Shown: positions 36,759-45,999 of the stretch, piece by piece
How the letters are laid out: each line of letters begins with the position of its first letter
Position numbering within the stretch: the first letter of the stretch is position 1
Origin: Micromonospora pattaloongensis
GTDB lineage: Bacteria > Actinomycetota > Actinomycetes > Mycobacteriales > Micromonosporaceae
Direction of reading: 5' to 3'
NCBI RefSeq assembly: GCF_900107255.1
Contig: NZ_FNPH01000010.1
Location: 95,596 to 159,595, forward strand
DNA: 64,000 nucleotides
The notes under the pieces: generated by a model
Database searches by the model: none
What the model saw: only the letters and a program-made list of their open reading frames with translations
What the model was told of the DNA's origin: nothing
Position numbers and translations under genes: made by a program

Positions 36759-38393
36759 ATGAAGCACCCGCTGCACGCCCCCCGCCTGCGCCTCGCCGCC
36801 CGGCAGCGCTTCGGCTGGCGAACCCTGCGCCCGCACCAGCTCACCGCGATGCGGGCGGTGATGCGCCGCCGCGACGCCCTCGTGGTGCTCCCCACCGGCG
36901 CCGGGAAGTCCGCCGTCTACCAGATCCCCGCCACGCTGCTGCGCGGCCCGACCGTGGTCATCTCGCCACTGCTCGCCCTTCAGCAGGACCAGATCAGCGC
37001 GCTCAACGACCGGGGCCACCCGGACCTGCGCGCGGTGCGGGTCAGCTCGGCCGAGACGCCGAACCAGCAGGCCGCCGCCCTGGAGGACATCCGGCAGGGG
37101 CGGGCGCGCTTCCTGTTCATCACCCCGGAGCAGCTCAGCTCCCCCGACCGGCTGGCCGAGGTCCGCGCGCTGCGTCCCGCGCTGGTCGCCGTCGACGAGG
37201 CGCACTGCATCTCGGCGTGGGGGCACGACTTCCGGCCCGACTACCTGGCGCTCGGTCATCTGATCCGCGGCCTCGGCCGGCCGCCGGTCGTGGCGCTGAC
37301 CGCCACCGCCTCCCCACCGGTCCGGGACGACATCCTCGACCGGCTCGGCCTCGACGACCCGGAGATCATCATCTCCGGGCTGGACCGCCCGAACCTCTTC
37401 CTGGAGGTCGCGCACTGCCCCACCGAGGAGTACCGGTGGCGGCGGCTCGTCGCGCTGCTGGAATCCGAGCAGCGCCCCGGCATCATCTACGCGCCGACCC
37501 GGCGCGCCGCCGAGGAGCTCGCCGGTCGGCTCGACGCGGCCGGCTTCCCCGCGGAGTTCTACCACGGCGGCATGCCGGCGGGCGCCCGCGAGACGCTGCA
37601 CGAGCGGTTCCTCGACGACCAGGTCCCGATCATGGTAGCCACGTCGGCGTTCGGCATGGGCATCGACAAGCCCAACATCCGCTGGGTGGCGCACGTGGCG
37701 CTGCCCGACTCGCCCGACAGCTACCTGCAGGAGATCGGCCGGGCCGGCCGGGACGGCGAACCGGCGCGGGCGCTGCTGCTGTGGCGGGCCGAGGACATCG
37801 GGCTCCAGCGGTTCTTCACCGGCGGCCTCCCCGACGCGAAGGAACTGACCGAACTCGCCGCGCTGCTCGCCACCGGCCCGACCACCCGGACCGCGCTGCG
37901 GGAGCAGACCGGCCTGTCCGCGCGCAAGCTCGGCCAGCTGCTCGCCCTGCTCGAACAGGTCGGCGCGTGCACCCGGCGCGGCACGAAGCTCTCCGTCGGC
38001 CGGTACGCCCCCGCGCCCGCGGACGCGGCCCGGGCGGCCGTGGCCGAGGCGGAACGGCAGCAGGCGGTGCAACGCTCGCGTACGGACATGATGCGGGCCT
38101 TCGCCGAGACCCGCGCCTGCCGCGGCCAGACGCTGCTCGCCTACTTCGGCGAGCACATGTCCACTGTGTGCGAGCACTGCGACAGCTGCCACGCCGGCAG
38201 CAGCAGCGCCGAGACCATCGCGGACGGGCCGTTCCCGGTGCACAGCACGGTCCGGCACGCCGAATGGGGCGCGGGGATGGTGCTCGGGTACGAGGAGGAC
38301 CGGATGACGGTGCTCTTCGACGACGTGGGATACAAGACGCTGTCCGTGCCGGTCGTCAGCGAGCAGGGACTGCTGGCCGTCGAGGCCGGCTGA
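36759..38393 (+). CDS. recQ: RecQ-type ATP-dependent DNA helicase
   Basis: 544 aa. Motif 0 FGWRTLRPHQ, Walker A LPTGAGKS, DEAH box VDEAHCISAWGHDFRPDY (the aromatic-rich loop), motif III TATAS and motif VI QEIGRAGRDGEPA. A RecQ-type zinc-binding module follows (CRGQTLLAYFGE, CEHCDSC), then a short C-terminal domain (HAEWGAGMVLGYEEDRMTVLFDDVGYKTL) instead of a standard HRDC. Preceded by a SigB-like promoter. Confidence 0.94.
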   Translation: MKHPLHAPRLRLAARQRFGWRTLRPHQLTAMRAVMRRRDALVVLPTGAGKSAVYQIPATLLRGPTVVISPLLALQQDQISALNDRGHPDLRAVRVSSAETPNQQAAALEDIRQGRARFLFITPEQLSSPDRLAEVRALRPALVAVDEAHCISAWGHDFRPDYLALGHLIRGLGRPPVVALTATASPPVRDDILDRLGLDDPEIIISGLDRPNLFLEVAHCPTEEYRWRRLVALLESEQRPGIIYAPTRRAAEELAGRLDAAGFPAEFYHGGMPAGARETLHERFLDDQVPIMVATSAFGMGIDKPNIRWVAHVALPDSPDSYLQEIGRAGRDGEPARALLLWRAEDIGLQRFFTGGLPDAKELTELAALLATGPTTRTALREQTGLSARKLGQLLALLEQVGACTRRGTKLSVGRYAPAPADAARAAVAEAERQQAVQRSRTDMMRAFAETRACRGQTLLAYFGEHMSTVCEHCDSCHAGSSSAETIADGPFPVHSTVRHAEWGAGMVLGYEEDRMTVLFDDVGYKTLSVPVVSEQGLLAVEAG

Positions 38394-38395
38394 AC

Positions 38396-38401
38396 TAGGC
38401 T
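38396..38401 (+). promoter_or_regulatory. -10-like TAGGCT overlapping the recQ end
   Basis: TAGGCT sits two bases after the recQ stop codon, with a leader carrying GAAAGGGG before the GTG at 38436. Confidence 0.35.
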
Positions 38402-38435
38402 GTCCGGGTCAAATTTCTCCGAAAGGGGCGTACCA

Positions 38436-38939
38436 GTGACGGAGCTTCCGGTCTTCGCCGAACTCGGGTTCTCCGACGACGAGTGGGGGCTGCTCGTGGG
38501 GCTGCCGCAGGCGGTGCTCACCGCCGCCAGCGCGGCCGAGTCCGACGGCGGACGCCGCACCCGCGCGGAGAACGCCGCCGGCCTGGAGGCGATCGCCGCC
38601 GGCCGGGAGGAGAGCAGCCCGCTGGTGCGCGCGGTCGCGCAGGAGGTCGTCTCGCGCGTCGGCGACCCCGAAACCGGCGAGGAGCTGCCGGTCATCGAGC
38701 CGGAGGACCCGAAGGCGATGATCGGCGACGTGCTCGATCGGGCGCGTACGGCGGCGATCCTGCTCGCCCGGCGGGTGGACGAGGGCGAGGCGGGGGCGTA
38801 CAAGCACTGGCTGGTCGGCATCGCCGAGCAGGTGGTCACCGCGGCGCCGACCGGCGGAATGCTCGGCATCGGCGGCGACATCGTCAGCGACTCGGAGCGC
38901 CGCTTCCGCGACGAACTGTCGCACGTGCTCAACGACTGA
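38436..38939 (+). CDS. Conserved-looking actinobacterial protein of unknown function
   Basis: 167 aa, acidic, helical, soluble. Features: LGFSDDEWGLLVGLPQAVLTAA, an AILLARRVDEGEAGAYKHWL segment and GGMLGIGGDIVSDSERRF. No catalytic motif is recognised. The GTG has a GAAAGGGG ribosome site. Confidence 0.8.
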   Translation: MTELPVFAELGFSDDEWGLLVGLPQAVLTAASAAESDGGRRTRAENAAGLEAIAAGREESSPLVRAVAQEVVSRVGDPETGEELPVIEPEDPKAMIGDVLDRARTAAILLARRVDEGEAGAYKHWLVGIAEQVVTAAPTGGMLGIGGDIVSDSERRFRDELSHVLND

Positions 38940-38998
38940 CCGCGGCGCGCACGCAGCGACCGGCTCCGCGGTGAGTGTCGATGCGACCCTCGCAGCGG

Positions 38999-39982
38999 CT
39001 ACTCCTCGCGGAGCAGGTCGAGCACCGCGCGTTCCGCCTTTTCCTGACCGGCGCCGTCCGGGATGTCGGCGGACACCCCGTCCTGGTAGAGGTCGACCAC
39101 CCGCGGGTCCACATAGGAGGCGCGGGCGACGGTCGGGGTGTTGCCGAGCAGCTCCGCCACCTCGCGCATCACCCCGGCGACCGTCCGCTTGCGTTTCGCC
39201 GCCGCCCGTTGCGGACCGGCCGCGGCCAGCAGCGTGGCCGCGCGGACGGTGGCGTGCCAGGTGCGGAAGTCCTTCGCGGTCATCTCGCCGCCGCTCGCCT
39301 CCCGCAGGTACGCGTTGATCTCGTCGCTGTGCACGTCGTGCCAGGACCGCCCGTCCCAGTAGCCGAAGAGCCGCTCCGCCCGGCGCCGCCGGCGCCGCAG
39401 CTCGCGCAGCACCGCACAGACGTCGGCGTCCTCGACGCGCCGCATCTGTTCGATCCCGCCCTTGGCGGTGAACTCCAACACGATGCAGCCGCGCTGGCCC
39501 CGGACGTGCTCCGGGCGCAGCGTGGCGACGCCGAAGGTCGGATCGTCGCCGGCCGCGTACTGGTCGCTGCCGATCCGGAACATCCCCATGTCCAGCAGCC
39601 GCGTCACCGTCGCGAGCACCCGCTCCTGGCACAGCCCGCGACCGCGCAGGTCATGGTCGACCCGCTCGCGCAGCGCCGGCAGCCGGGTCGCCACCTCCAG
39701 CACGTGGTCGAACTTCGCCTCGTCCCGCCTGGTCCGCCACACCGGGTGGTAGAGGTACTGCTTGCGGCCGGCGGCGTCGACGCCGGTGGCCTGGATATGG
39801 CCGTTGGGGCGCGGGCAGATCCACACGTCCCGCCAGGCGGGCGGGATCACCAGGCCGCGCAGCCGCGCCAGCTCGTCGGGATCGGTGATCGGCCGGCCGT
39901 CGCAATCGAGAAAGGTGACGCCGCGTCCGCGCCGCCGCCGGGTGTAGCCCGGCTTGTTGAGATCACTGCGCCGCAGTCGCAT
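38999..39982 (-). CDS. DNA topoisomerase IB
   Basis: Poxvirus-like type IB topoisomerase (327 aa) relaxing supercoils by a 3'-phosphotyrosyl intermediate. The DNA-binding N-domain (PGYTRRRRGRGVTFLD, PPAWRDVWICP, GHIQATGVDAAGRKQYLYHP) precedes the catalytic domain with TAKDFRTWHATVRAA and a Tyr in the ARASYVDPRVVDLY segment. The ATG at 39982 gives the family N-terminus and overlaps the preceding glycosyltransferase gene by 20 bases, placing it at the end of the heptose operon. Confidence 0.93.
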   Translation of the reverse strand: MRLRRSDLNKPGYTRRRRGRGVTFLDCDGRPITDPDELARLRGLVIPPAWRDVWICPRPNGHIQATGVDAAGRKQYLYHPVWRTRRDEAKFDHVLEVATRLPALRERVDHDLRGRGLCQERVLATVTRLLDMGMFRIGSDQYAAGDDPTFGVATLRPEHVRGQRGCIVLEFTAKGGIEQMRRVEDADVCAVLRELRRRRRRAERLFGYWDGRSWHDVHSDEINAYLREASGGEMTAKDFRTWHATVRAATLLAAAGPQRAAAKRKRTVAGVMREVAELLGNTPTVARASYVDPRVVDLYQDGVSADIPDGAGQEKAERAVLDLLREE

Positions 39983-40931
39983 CGGACACCGCTTGGAGCC
40001 GGGGGGTAGCGGCCACGTCGACCTGCTGTGCCGCGGCGAGGACCGCGTCCACGCCGATCGCCGCCAACGCCGGGTGTGTCCCGGATTCACACCTCATGGA
40101 ACCGAGATTCTCACACCACAGAACACGGTGCCACCGGTGCACGACCGGCGGGCCCCAGCGCGCCGGGGAGGTCGGCCCGAAGAGCAGGACCGAGGGGGTG
40201 CGGTAGGCGGTCGCCAGGTGACCGACGCCGGTGTCCGCGCTGATCAGCAGACGCGCCCGGGAGATCAGGTCGGCGAGCTCCGCGATCGGGGTACGGCCGG
40301 CCAGCACCGCCGTCGGCGGCAGCCCCGCCAACGCCGCCACCCCGGCGGCGAGCGGCCGGTCGGCCGCCGAACCGCTGACGACCACCCGGTGGCCGTCGGC
40401 CACCAGCCGACGGGCCAGCGCGGCGAACCGCGCCGGCGGCCAGCGCCGCTGCGGCTCCTTGCAGCCGGGGTGCAGCACGGTGACCCCGGAGGGCAACGGT
40501 CCGGGCGGCGGCCGGCGCAGCGCCAGGTCGCCGGGGTCCGACGCGACGCCGTACCAGCTCAGCAGCCGGCACCAGCGCCGTGTCTCGTGCTCGTCCCCGA
40601 TCCACCTCGGACCGTCGAGGTGTCCCGCCTCGCGACACCGGAAGGCCCGCAGCAGCCGCGGGGCGGCCGCGCGCAGCAGCCGGTGCGACTGCGGCCCGCG
40701 GCCGTGCAGGTTGACCGCCCAGTACGGCGGCGGCACCGGCCACCGGTACGGGGCCAGCCCGGCCACCGGCACCAGCCGGTCGATCCCGCCGACCAGCTCG
40801 ACCAGCGGGGCCAGCCACTGCGGCGCCGCCAGCGCCAGGGTCCGGTCCGGGAACGCCCGCCGCAGCCCGCGCAGCGCCGGAACGGCGGTGGCCAGATCGC
40901 CGATCCCCAGCGCCCGCAGCACCAGGATCAC
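39963..40931 (-). CDS. GT9 (heptosyltransferase-like) glycosyltransferase
   Basis: 322 aa of the ADP-heptose:LPS heptosyltransferase family (GT9). N-domain VLRALGIGDLATAVPALRGL. The C-domain has VTVLHPGCKEPQRRWPP, the nucleotide-sugar region LLISADTGVGHLATAY and PSVLLFGPTSPARWGPP. GTG start overlapping the SDR stop by four bases. With HldE and GmhA in the same operon, ADP-heptose is the likely donor; the acceptor is unknown. Confidence 0.88.
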   Translation of the reverse strand: MILVLRALGIGDLATAVPALRGLRRAFPDRTLALAAPQWLAPLVELVGGIDRLVPVAGLAPYRWPVPPPYWAVNLHGRGPQSHRLLRAAAPRLLRAFRCREAGHLDGPRWIGDEHETRRWCRLLSWYGVASDPGDLALRRPPPGPLPSGVTVLHPGCKEPQRRWPPARFAALARRLVADGHRVVVSGSAADRPLAAGVAALAGLPPTAVLAGRTPIAELADLISRARLLISADTGVGHLATAYRTPSVLLFGPTSPARWGPPVVHRWHRVLWCENLGSMRCESGTHPALAAIGVDAVLAAAQQVDVAATPRLQAVSDATAAQ

Positions 40932-41620
40932 GGATAGGAGACCTCCCGGTCCGCGCAGACCACCAGCTCCCGCACGGCGCAGCCCGGTGGCTGCTGCAGC
41001 GCGAACAGCACCGCCGCCGCCACATGCGCGGGATCGTTGAGCACCGCGTCCGCGCCCGGCTTGTACTGCTCGTCGCGGTCGTCGAAGAACGCGGTGCGCA
41101 TGCCGCCGGGGATCAGCAGGGTCACCCCGACCGTTCCGGCCAGCTCGGCCGCCAACGCGCGGGTGAAGCCGACGACGCCGAACTTCGCCGCGCAGTACGC
41201 GGTCGCGTCGCTCACCGCCTTCACGCCGAGCGTCGAGGCGACGGTGACCACCGAGCCCCCCGCGCGCTCCAGATAGGGCAGGGCCGCCCGGATCACGGCG
41301 GCGGTGGCGAGCAGATCGATCGCCACGGTCCGCTCCCAGACCTCCGCCGGCACGTCGGCGAGCCGCCCGGGCACGTCCACCCCGGCGGCGGTGACCACCC
41401 CGTCCAGCCCGCCGGCCGACTCGGCCAGCCGGCGCGTCGCCGCCTCGGCCGCCCGGGTGTCCGCCAGGTCGCACTCCTGCCACGGCACGCCGTCGGCCGG
41501 TGCCCGCCGGTCCAGCACGTACGGCCGGCCGCCGGCCTTGCCCACCGCCGCCACGACCGCGGCCCCCAGCCCGCTCGACCCGCCGGTCACCAGCACGGAC
41601 GGTCCGGGCGCGGCGGTCAT
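40928..41620 (-). CDS. Short-chain dehydrogenase in the heptose operon
   Basis: Classical SDR (230 aa): TGGSSGLGAA near the N-terminus, TAAGVD, active Ser in VASTLGV, and YCAAK. It is not HldD, which is an extended SDR of about 310 aa, so it probably does not do the D- to L-glycero epimerisation. Overlaps both neighbours by four bases. It may modify the sugar or an acceptor. Confidence 0.85.
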   Translation of the reverse strand: MTAAPGPSVLVTGGSSGLGAAVVAAVGKAGGRPYVLDRRAPADGVPWQECDLADTRAAEAATRRLAESAGGLDGVVTAAGVDVPGRLADVPAEVWERTVAIDLLATAAVIRAALPYLERAGGSVVTVASTLGVKAVSDATAYCAAKFGVVGFTRALAAELAGTVGVTLLIPGGMRTAFFDDRDEQYKPGADAVLNDPAHVAAAVLFALQQPPGCAVRELVVCADREVSYP

Positions 41621-43143
41621 CGCGGCTCCTTCGCGCCCCGCCCGCGCCCCGAACGGGCGGCGGCGATCATGCCGGTGGTCGAGTGACCGTCGAGGTACGG
41701 CACGATCGCGGTCTGCCCGCCCCAGCGCCGCACCAGCGCCGCCTCCGGCAGGTCCGCCTCCCCCGCCCCGCCGCCCGCGTAGTCGCCCCCCTTGACCCAG
41801 ATGTCCGGGCGCAGCCAGGAGAGCACCGCGTGCGGCGTCGACTCCTCGAAGATCACCACCGCGTCGACGCAGCCGAGCGCGGCCAGCAGCCGCGCGCGGT
41901 CGGACTGCGGCACCACCGGCCGCTCCGGACCCTTCAGCGACGCCACGCTGGCGTCGGAGTTCAGGCACACGACCAGGCAGTCGCCGAGGCGGCGGGCGGC
42001 CTGCAGCGCGGCGACGTGGCCGGCGTGCAGCAGGTCGAAGCAGCCGCCGGTGGCCACGACGGTGCCGCCGCGCGCGCGGACCGCCGCCGCCACGCCGCCG
42101 GCCGCGTGCGCACCGATCCGGTGTGCGCCCTCCGGCCCCGCCCCCGACGCCGCCCGGCCGGGCGGGGCCGCGTGGACCGGCGCGGACCTGGACCGGCCAC
42201 CGTGGACCAGCGCGGGCGCGTGAGCGGACGCGGGCGCGTGAACGCCCGGGCCGGCGCGCAGGGCGGCCGTGACGCCCCCGGCGGCGACGTACGCCGTCGC
42301 CTGTTCGACCGCCGCCTGCACCGCCTCGGAGACGACCGCCCCGTCGGCCAGCGCGGCCGCCGCGACCGCGGCGAACCGGTCCCCCGCCCCGCAGGTGTCC
42401 CCCTGCGCGCTCCCGGTGGTCGCCACCACCAGCGGCGTCGACCCGGCATGGCAGAGCAGCGCCCCCTCCCCGCCCATCGTCACCGCGACCGCCGCCGCCC
42501 GCCAGCGGCGCCGCAGCTCCTGCGCTCCCCGCGACGCCGCGGAGAGCCGGGACACCCCGGAGATCTCGCCGGTGAGCTGGCGCACCTCGGTCTCGTTCGG
42601 GGTCGCCAGGCGTACCCCCGGCACCGCGGCCGCGCCGCGCGGGTGCGGATCCCACACGATCGGCGCGGCGGCGCCGACGAGCGCGGCGCGCAGCGTCGGC
42701 TGCCGCGCGACCCCGCGGCCGTAGTCGCTGACCACGATCGCCGCCGCCCCGGCCAGCGCCTCCAGCACCGCCTCCGACGGCTCCCCCGGCGGCGTCGGCG
42801 GGCCGCCGCGGTCCAGCCGCAGCAGCACCTGCCCGCGGGTACGCAGCCGAATCTTCTCGGGCGTCGTCCCGGTCAGCGGCAGCGCGTACAGCTGCACGCC
42901 GGCCGCGGTGAGCATCTCGCTCAGCCGCGCCCCGCCGGCGTCATCGGCCAACGCCGTGACCAGGTGCACCTCGAAACCCTGCCCGGCGGCGAGCAGCGCC
43001 GCCAACCCCGCGCCGCCCGGACGCTCCACACTGGACCGCTCGTCGAGCACCGGCGCCGGCGCGTCCGGGCAGACCCGCTGCACCGCGCCGTCCACGTCAC
43101 GGTCCAGGAGGACGTCACCGACGACCACGAGGCGCGCGGTCAC
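41617..43143 (-). CDS. hldE: Bifunctional heptose-7-phosphate kinase/heptose-1-phosphate adenylyltransferase HldE
   Basis: 508 aa. The N-terminal PfkB kinase has GDVLLDRDVDG, SVERPGGAGLAALLAAGQ, TPNETEV and the anion hole GDTCGAGDRF with Asp255. The C-terminal adenylyltransferase has GGCFDLLHAGHVAALQAAR (HxGH at 373-376), VCLNSDASVASLKGP and RPDIWVKGGDY. It turns heptose 7-phosphate into the 1,7-bisphosphate and later heptose 1-phosphate into ADP-heptose. The domains are joined by an unusual Ala/His/Pro-rich linker (about 296-350) coded by short direct repeats. GTG start coupled to gmhA. Confidence 0.93.
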   Translation of the reverse strand: MTARLVVVGDVLLDRDVDGAVQRVCPDAPAPVLDERSSVERPGGAGLAALLAAGQGFEVHLVTALADDAGGARLSEMLTAAGVQLYALPLTGTTPEKIRLRTRGQVLLRLDRGGPPTPPGEPSEAVLEALAGAAAIVVSDYGRGVARQPTLRAALVGAAAPIVWDPHPRGAAAVPGVRLATPNETEVRQLTGEISGVSRLSAASRGAQELRRRWRAAAVAVTMGGEGALLCHAGSTPLVVATTGSAQGDTCGAGDRFAAVAAAALADGAVVSEAVQAAVEQATAYVAAGGVTAALRAGPGVHAPASAHAPALVHGGRSRSAPVHAAPPGRAASGAGPEGAHRIGAHAAGGVAAAVRARGGTVVATGGCFDLLHAGHVAALQAARRLGDCLVVCLNSDASVASLKGPERPVVPQSDRARLLAALGCVDAVVIFEESTPHAVLSWLRPDIWVKGGDYAGGGAGEADLPEAALVRRWGGQTAIVPYLDGHSTTGMIAAARSGRGRGAKEPR

Positions 43144-43826
43144 GCCCCGGCCCCGCTCGCGGCGACCCCGGCCGGACGGGACGCCGCCTCGGGCGCCGGC
43201 ACCGCGACCACGGCGCGACGGCGCCGCCGCGGCGCGCTGCCGCCCAGCACGGCGGGCAGGCTCCGGTCGACGTGCTCGCAGAGCACGTGCACCGAGACCA
43301 GCTGCAGCTCCTGCACCACCTGGGGGTCGGCCGACTGCACCGCCAGCACGTCGGCGCCGCTGTCGGCGAGTGGGTTGGGCGCGGGCCCGGTGCAGGCCCA
43401 GCAGCGCATCCCGAGCTCGGTCGCGGCACGCGCGGCGGCGAGCAGGTTCGGGCTGGCCCCGCTGGTCGACAGCAGCAGCAGGATGTCACCGCGGCGGCCG
43501 TGCGCGCGCACCTGCCGCGCGAAGACCTCCTCGTAGCCGAAGTCGTTCGCGATCGCGGTCAACGACGAGGTCTCCGCGGTCAGGGCGATCGCCGACAGCG
43601 GCGTACGGTCCTCGCGCAGCTTCCCGACCAGCTCGGCCGCGAGGTGCTGGGCCTCGGCGGCACTGCCGCCGTTGCCGGCCACCAGCAGCCGACCCCCGTG
43701 CGCCAACGTCCAGGCCAGCTCGCTGCCCCACCGGCCGAGCGTGCCGGCCGCCTCCCGGTACGGCAGCAGCGCCGCCGTCAGCCCGGCCAGGTGCGCGTCG
43801 AGCACCTCCAGGTGATCCGGGTTCAC
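43140..43826 (-). CDS. gmhA: Sedoheptulose-7-phosphate isomerase GmhA
   Basis: SIS-domain isomerase (228 aa) making D-glycero-D-manno-heptose 7-phosphate. GmhA motifs are RLLVAGNGGSAAEAQHLAAE, LTAETSSLTAIANDFGYEEV, DILLLLSTSGASPNLLAA and a helix with ELQLVSVHVLCEHVD. An extra 30-residue Arg/Ala/Pro tail follows the fold. GTG start overlaps the upstream transferase stop by four bases. Confidence 0.92.
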   Translation of the reverse strand: MNPDHLEVLDAHLAGLTAALLPYREAAGTLGRWGSELAWTLAHGGRLLVAGNGGSAAEAQHLAAELVGKLREDRTPLSAIALTAETSSLTAIANDFGYEEVFARQVRAHGRRGDILLLLSTSGASPNLLAAARAATELGMRCWACTGPAPNPLADSGADVLAVQSADPQVVQELQLVSVHVLCEHVDRSLPAVLGGSAPRRRRRAVVAVPAPEAASRPAGVAASGAGA

Positions 43827-45040
43827 GCCACCACCTCCGTCGGGTGCCGCACCTGGCTCACCGCGGCGTAGACCCCGCCGAGCTGCGCCGCCGCGCGCTG
43901 CCAGGTGAAGCATTGCCGCGCCCGGTCGAGGGCGGCCGTGCCGTACGCGAAGCGGCGGACCCGGTCGCCCAGCAGCCGGCGCAGCGCGATCCCCAGCGCG
44001 CGCGGATCCCGCGGCGGCACCAGGTCACCGGTGAGCCCGTCGATGACGGTGTCGTTGAGCCCGCCCACCCCGGTGGCGACCACCGGCACCCCGCAGGCCA
44101 TCGCCTCCAGCGGGGTGAGCCCGAACGGCTCGTACCAGGGCGCCGCGGCCAGCACGTCGGCCGAGCGGTACCACAGCGGCATCTCCTCGCGGGGCACCGC
44201 GCCGACCAGCCGTACCCGGTCGGCGACGTGGCACCGCTCCGCCAACGCCTGCAGCGCCCGCGCCTGCGGGTCGTCGGCCAGCCGGCGGGCGGGCGGCCCC
44301 CCGACCACCACGCACTCCGCCTCCGGCACCAGCCGCAGCGCGCTGATCACGTCCTGGAAACCCTTGCGCGGCACCAGCCGGCCGACCGACAGGATCCGGG
44401 GTCGGTCCGGCTCGCGCGGCGCGGCCGGACCCTCGGGGGTGAAGGCCGCGTCGTTCACGCCGGACGGCACCACCACCAGCCGCGACCGCGGCACCCCCAT
44501 CTCGATCAGCTCGCGGACCTCGTCCTGGGACTGCGCGACCACCCGGTCCACCGCGCGACCGAGCGCCCGTTCGTACCCGATCCGCCGGGGCGGGCTGGTG
44601 TCCGCCGTCCCCTGGTGCCGACGCTTCACCGTGCCCAGCGCGTGATACGTCAACACCACGGGCACCTCCGTCTGCCGCGCGGCGACCAGCGCGGCCAGCC
44701 CGCTCATCCAGAAGTGCGCGTGCGCCACCGCCGGCACCCAGTCGTCGCGCCGCCACTGCCCCGCCAGCCACAATCCGAAGTCCCGCATGTACGGCAGCAG
44801 CGCGTCCTTCGGGATCGGCTCCGCGGGACCGGCGGACACGTGCACGACCGTCACACCATTGGTCAGCCGCACCTGCTCCGGCACGTCGGCGGCGTCGCGC
44901 CGGGTGTAGACCCGCACGTCGTGCCCGTCGGCGGCCAGCGCGGCGGCCAGCTCCGCCACGTGCGTGTTCTGCCCGCCGGCGTCCTCGCCCCCGAGCGCCG
45001 CGAGCGGGCTGGCATGCTCTGAGATCATCGCGATGCGCAT
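43823..45040 (-). CDS. GT4-family glycosyltransferase
   Basis: 405 aa retaining GT-B enzyme. N-terminal GGEDAGGQNTHVAELAAAL and HAHFWMSGLAAL, central ILSVGRLVPRKGF, and the donor-site EX7E motif in YEPFGLTPLEAMACG. ATG with a GAGGAGGAG ribosome site inside the end of the preceding gene (16-base overlap). Donor unknown, possibly heptose. Confidence 0.9.
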   Translation of the reverse strand: MRIAMISEHASPLAALGGEDAGGQNTHVAELAAALAADGHDVRVYTRRDAADVPEQVRLTNGVTVVHVSAGPAEPIPKDALLPYMRDFGLWLAGQWRRDDWVPAVAHAHFWMSGLAALVAARQTEVPVVLTYHALGTVKRRHQGTADTSPPRRIGYERALGRAVDRVVAQSQDEVRELIEMGVPRSRLVVVPSGVNDAAFTPEGPAAPREPDRPRILSVGRLVPRKGFQDVISALRLVPEAECVVVGGPPARRLADDPQARALQALAERCHVADRVRLVGAVPREEMPLWYRSADVLAAAPWYEPFGLTPLEAMACGVPVVATGVGGLNDTVIDGLTGDLVPPRDPRALGIALRRLLGDRVRRFAYGTAALDRARQCFTWQRAAAQLGGVYAAVSQVRHPTEVVA

Positions 45041-45999
45041 AGCTCCTCCTCCAGCAGCCGGTCCCAGTCCGCGAGGAACCGGTCCAGGCCGTAGCGGGCG
45101 CGGGCGACCGCCCGGGCCTGTTCCCCGAGCCGGTGGGCCGCGGCGGGCTCGTCGATGAGCCACCGGGCCGCGTCCACCAGCGTGTCGATGCGGGTGGAGA
45201 GCACCCCCGCGTCCGGCGGTACGGCGGCGACGGCCTCGGTCGTGGCCAGCACGACGACCGGCATGCCGATCGCCATCGCCTCGATGAGACTCAGCCCGAG
45301 CGACGTCCACCGGCACAGATGCAGATAGACGCGGCGCCGTCCGACCTCCGCGTGCATCCGTGCCTGCGGTACGTCGTCGTGGGGGGCGATCTGGCCGTCG
45401 GGCAGCTCCAGCCACTGCGGCAGGCCGGCGACGCCCATCCCGAAGACGTCCAGCGGGGCGACCCGGGCGAAGCGCGGCATCAGGTCGGTGCCGGTGACGC
45501 GGCCGCGCCGCACCGGTTCGTTGGTCACCACCGCCAGCCGCTCGATCTCGCCGCTGTACGTGGCGGTCGGCTCGACGATGCCGTGCTCGACCACGGTGGT
45601 GCGGGTCGCGCCGGTGTGCCAGAAGAGCTCGTTGAAGTGCGTGACGTGGGCGATCACCAGGTCCTCGCGGTCGGCGAGCGGATGCCGGGAATGCGGCACG
45701 TCGCGCTTGGGGGTGTTGTGCTCGACGAAGATGGCGGGCAGGTCGCGGCCGACCTCACGGCGCAGCCACCGCGACGCCAGCGCCAGTTCCTCGGGGCGCT
45801 GCAGCACCACCAGGTCGACGTCCGCGGTGGCGAGCTGTTCGGGCGTGACCTCCTCGACCGTGTCCGGCCACGGGTACGTGCGGGCGCGGCCCAGCCCGTA
45901 CGGGCCGCGGTCGGGGGTGACCGGGACGAGGTACCGGTGCTTGCCGTGCACGAAGGCGGTGGTCCACGAGCCGTGCACGTGCCAGACCAGGATGTTCAC
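45025..45999 (-). CDS. GT-B-fold glycosyltransferase
   Basis: 324 aa. The N-terminus is VNILVWHVHGSWTTAFVHGKH, followed by IFVEHNTPKRDVPHSRHPLA and, near the C-terminus, LHLCRWTSLGLSLIEAMAIGMPVVVLAT, a GT4-like donor-site region with a Glu in EAMAIG. Shorter than its GT4 neighbour. GTG start overlaps the GmhB-GT9 stop by four bases. Confidence 0.85.
   Translation of the reverse strand: MNILVWHVHGSWTTAFVHGKHRYLVPVTPDRGPYGLGRARTYPWPDTVEEVTPEQLATADVDLVVLQRPEELALASRWLRREVGRDLPAIFVEHNTPKRDVPHSRHPLADREDLVIAHVTHFNELFWHTGATRTTVVEHGIVEPTATYSGEIERLAVVTNEPVRRGRVTGTDLMPRFARVAPLDVFGMGVAGLPQWLELPDGQIAPHDDVPQARMHAEVGRRRVYLHLCRWTSLGLSLIEAMAIGMPVVVLATTEAVAAVPPDAGVLSTRIDTLVDAARWLIDEPAAAHRLGEQARAVARARYGLDRFLADWDRLLEEELCASR

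Noticed and set aside
35409..38258. A 949-residue minus-strand frame spanning the F420 enzyme and RecQ genes
   Set aside because: Crosses two well-supported plus-strand genes and shows no domain.
40928..41620. SDR considered as HldD (ADP-heptose 6-epimerase)
   Set aside because: Too short (230 aa) and of the classical SDR type, whereas HldD is an extended SDR.
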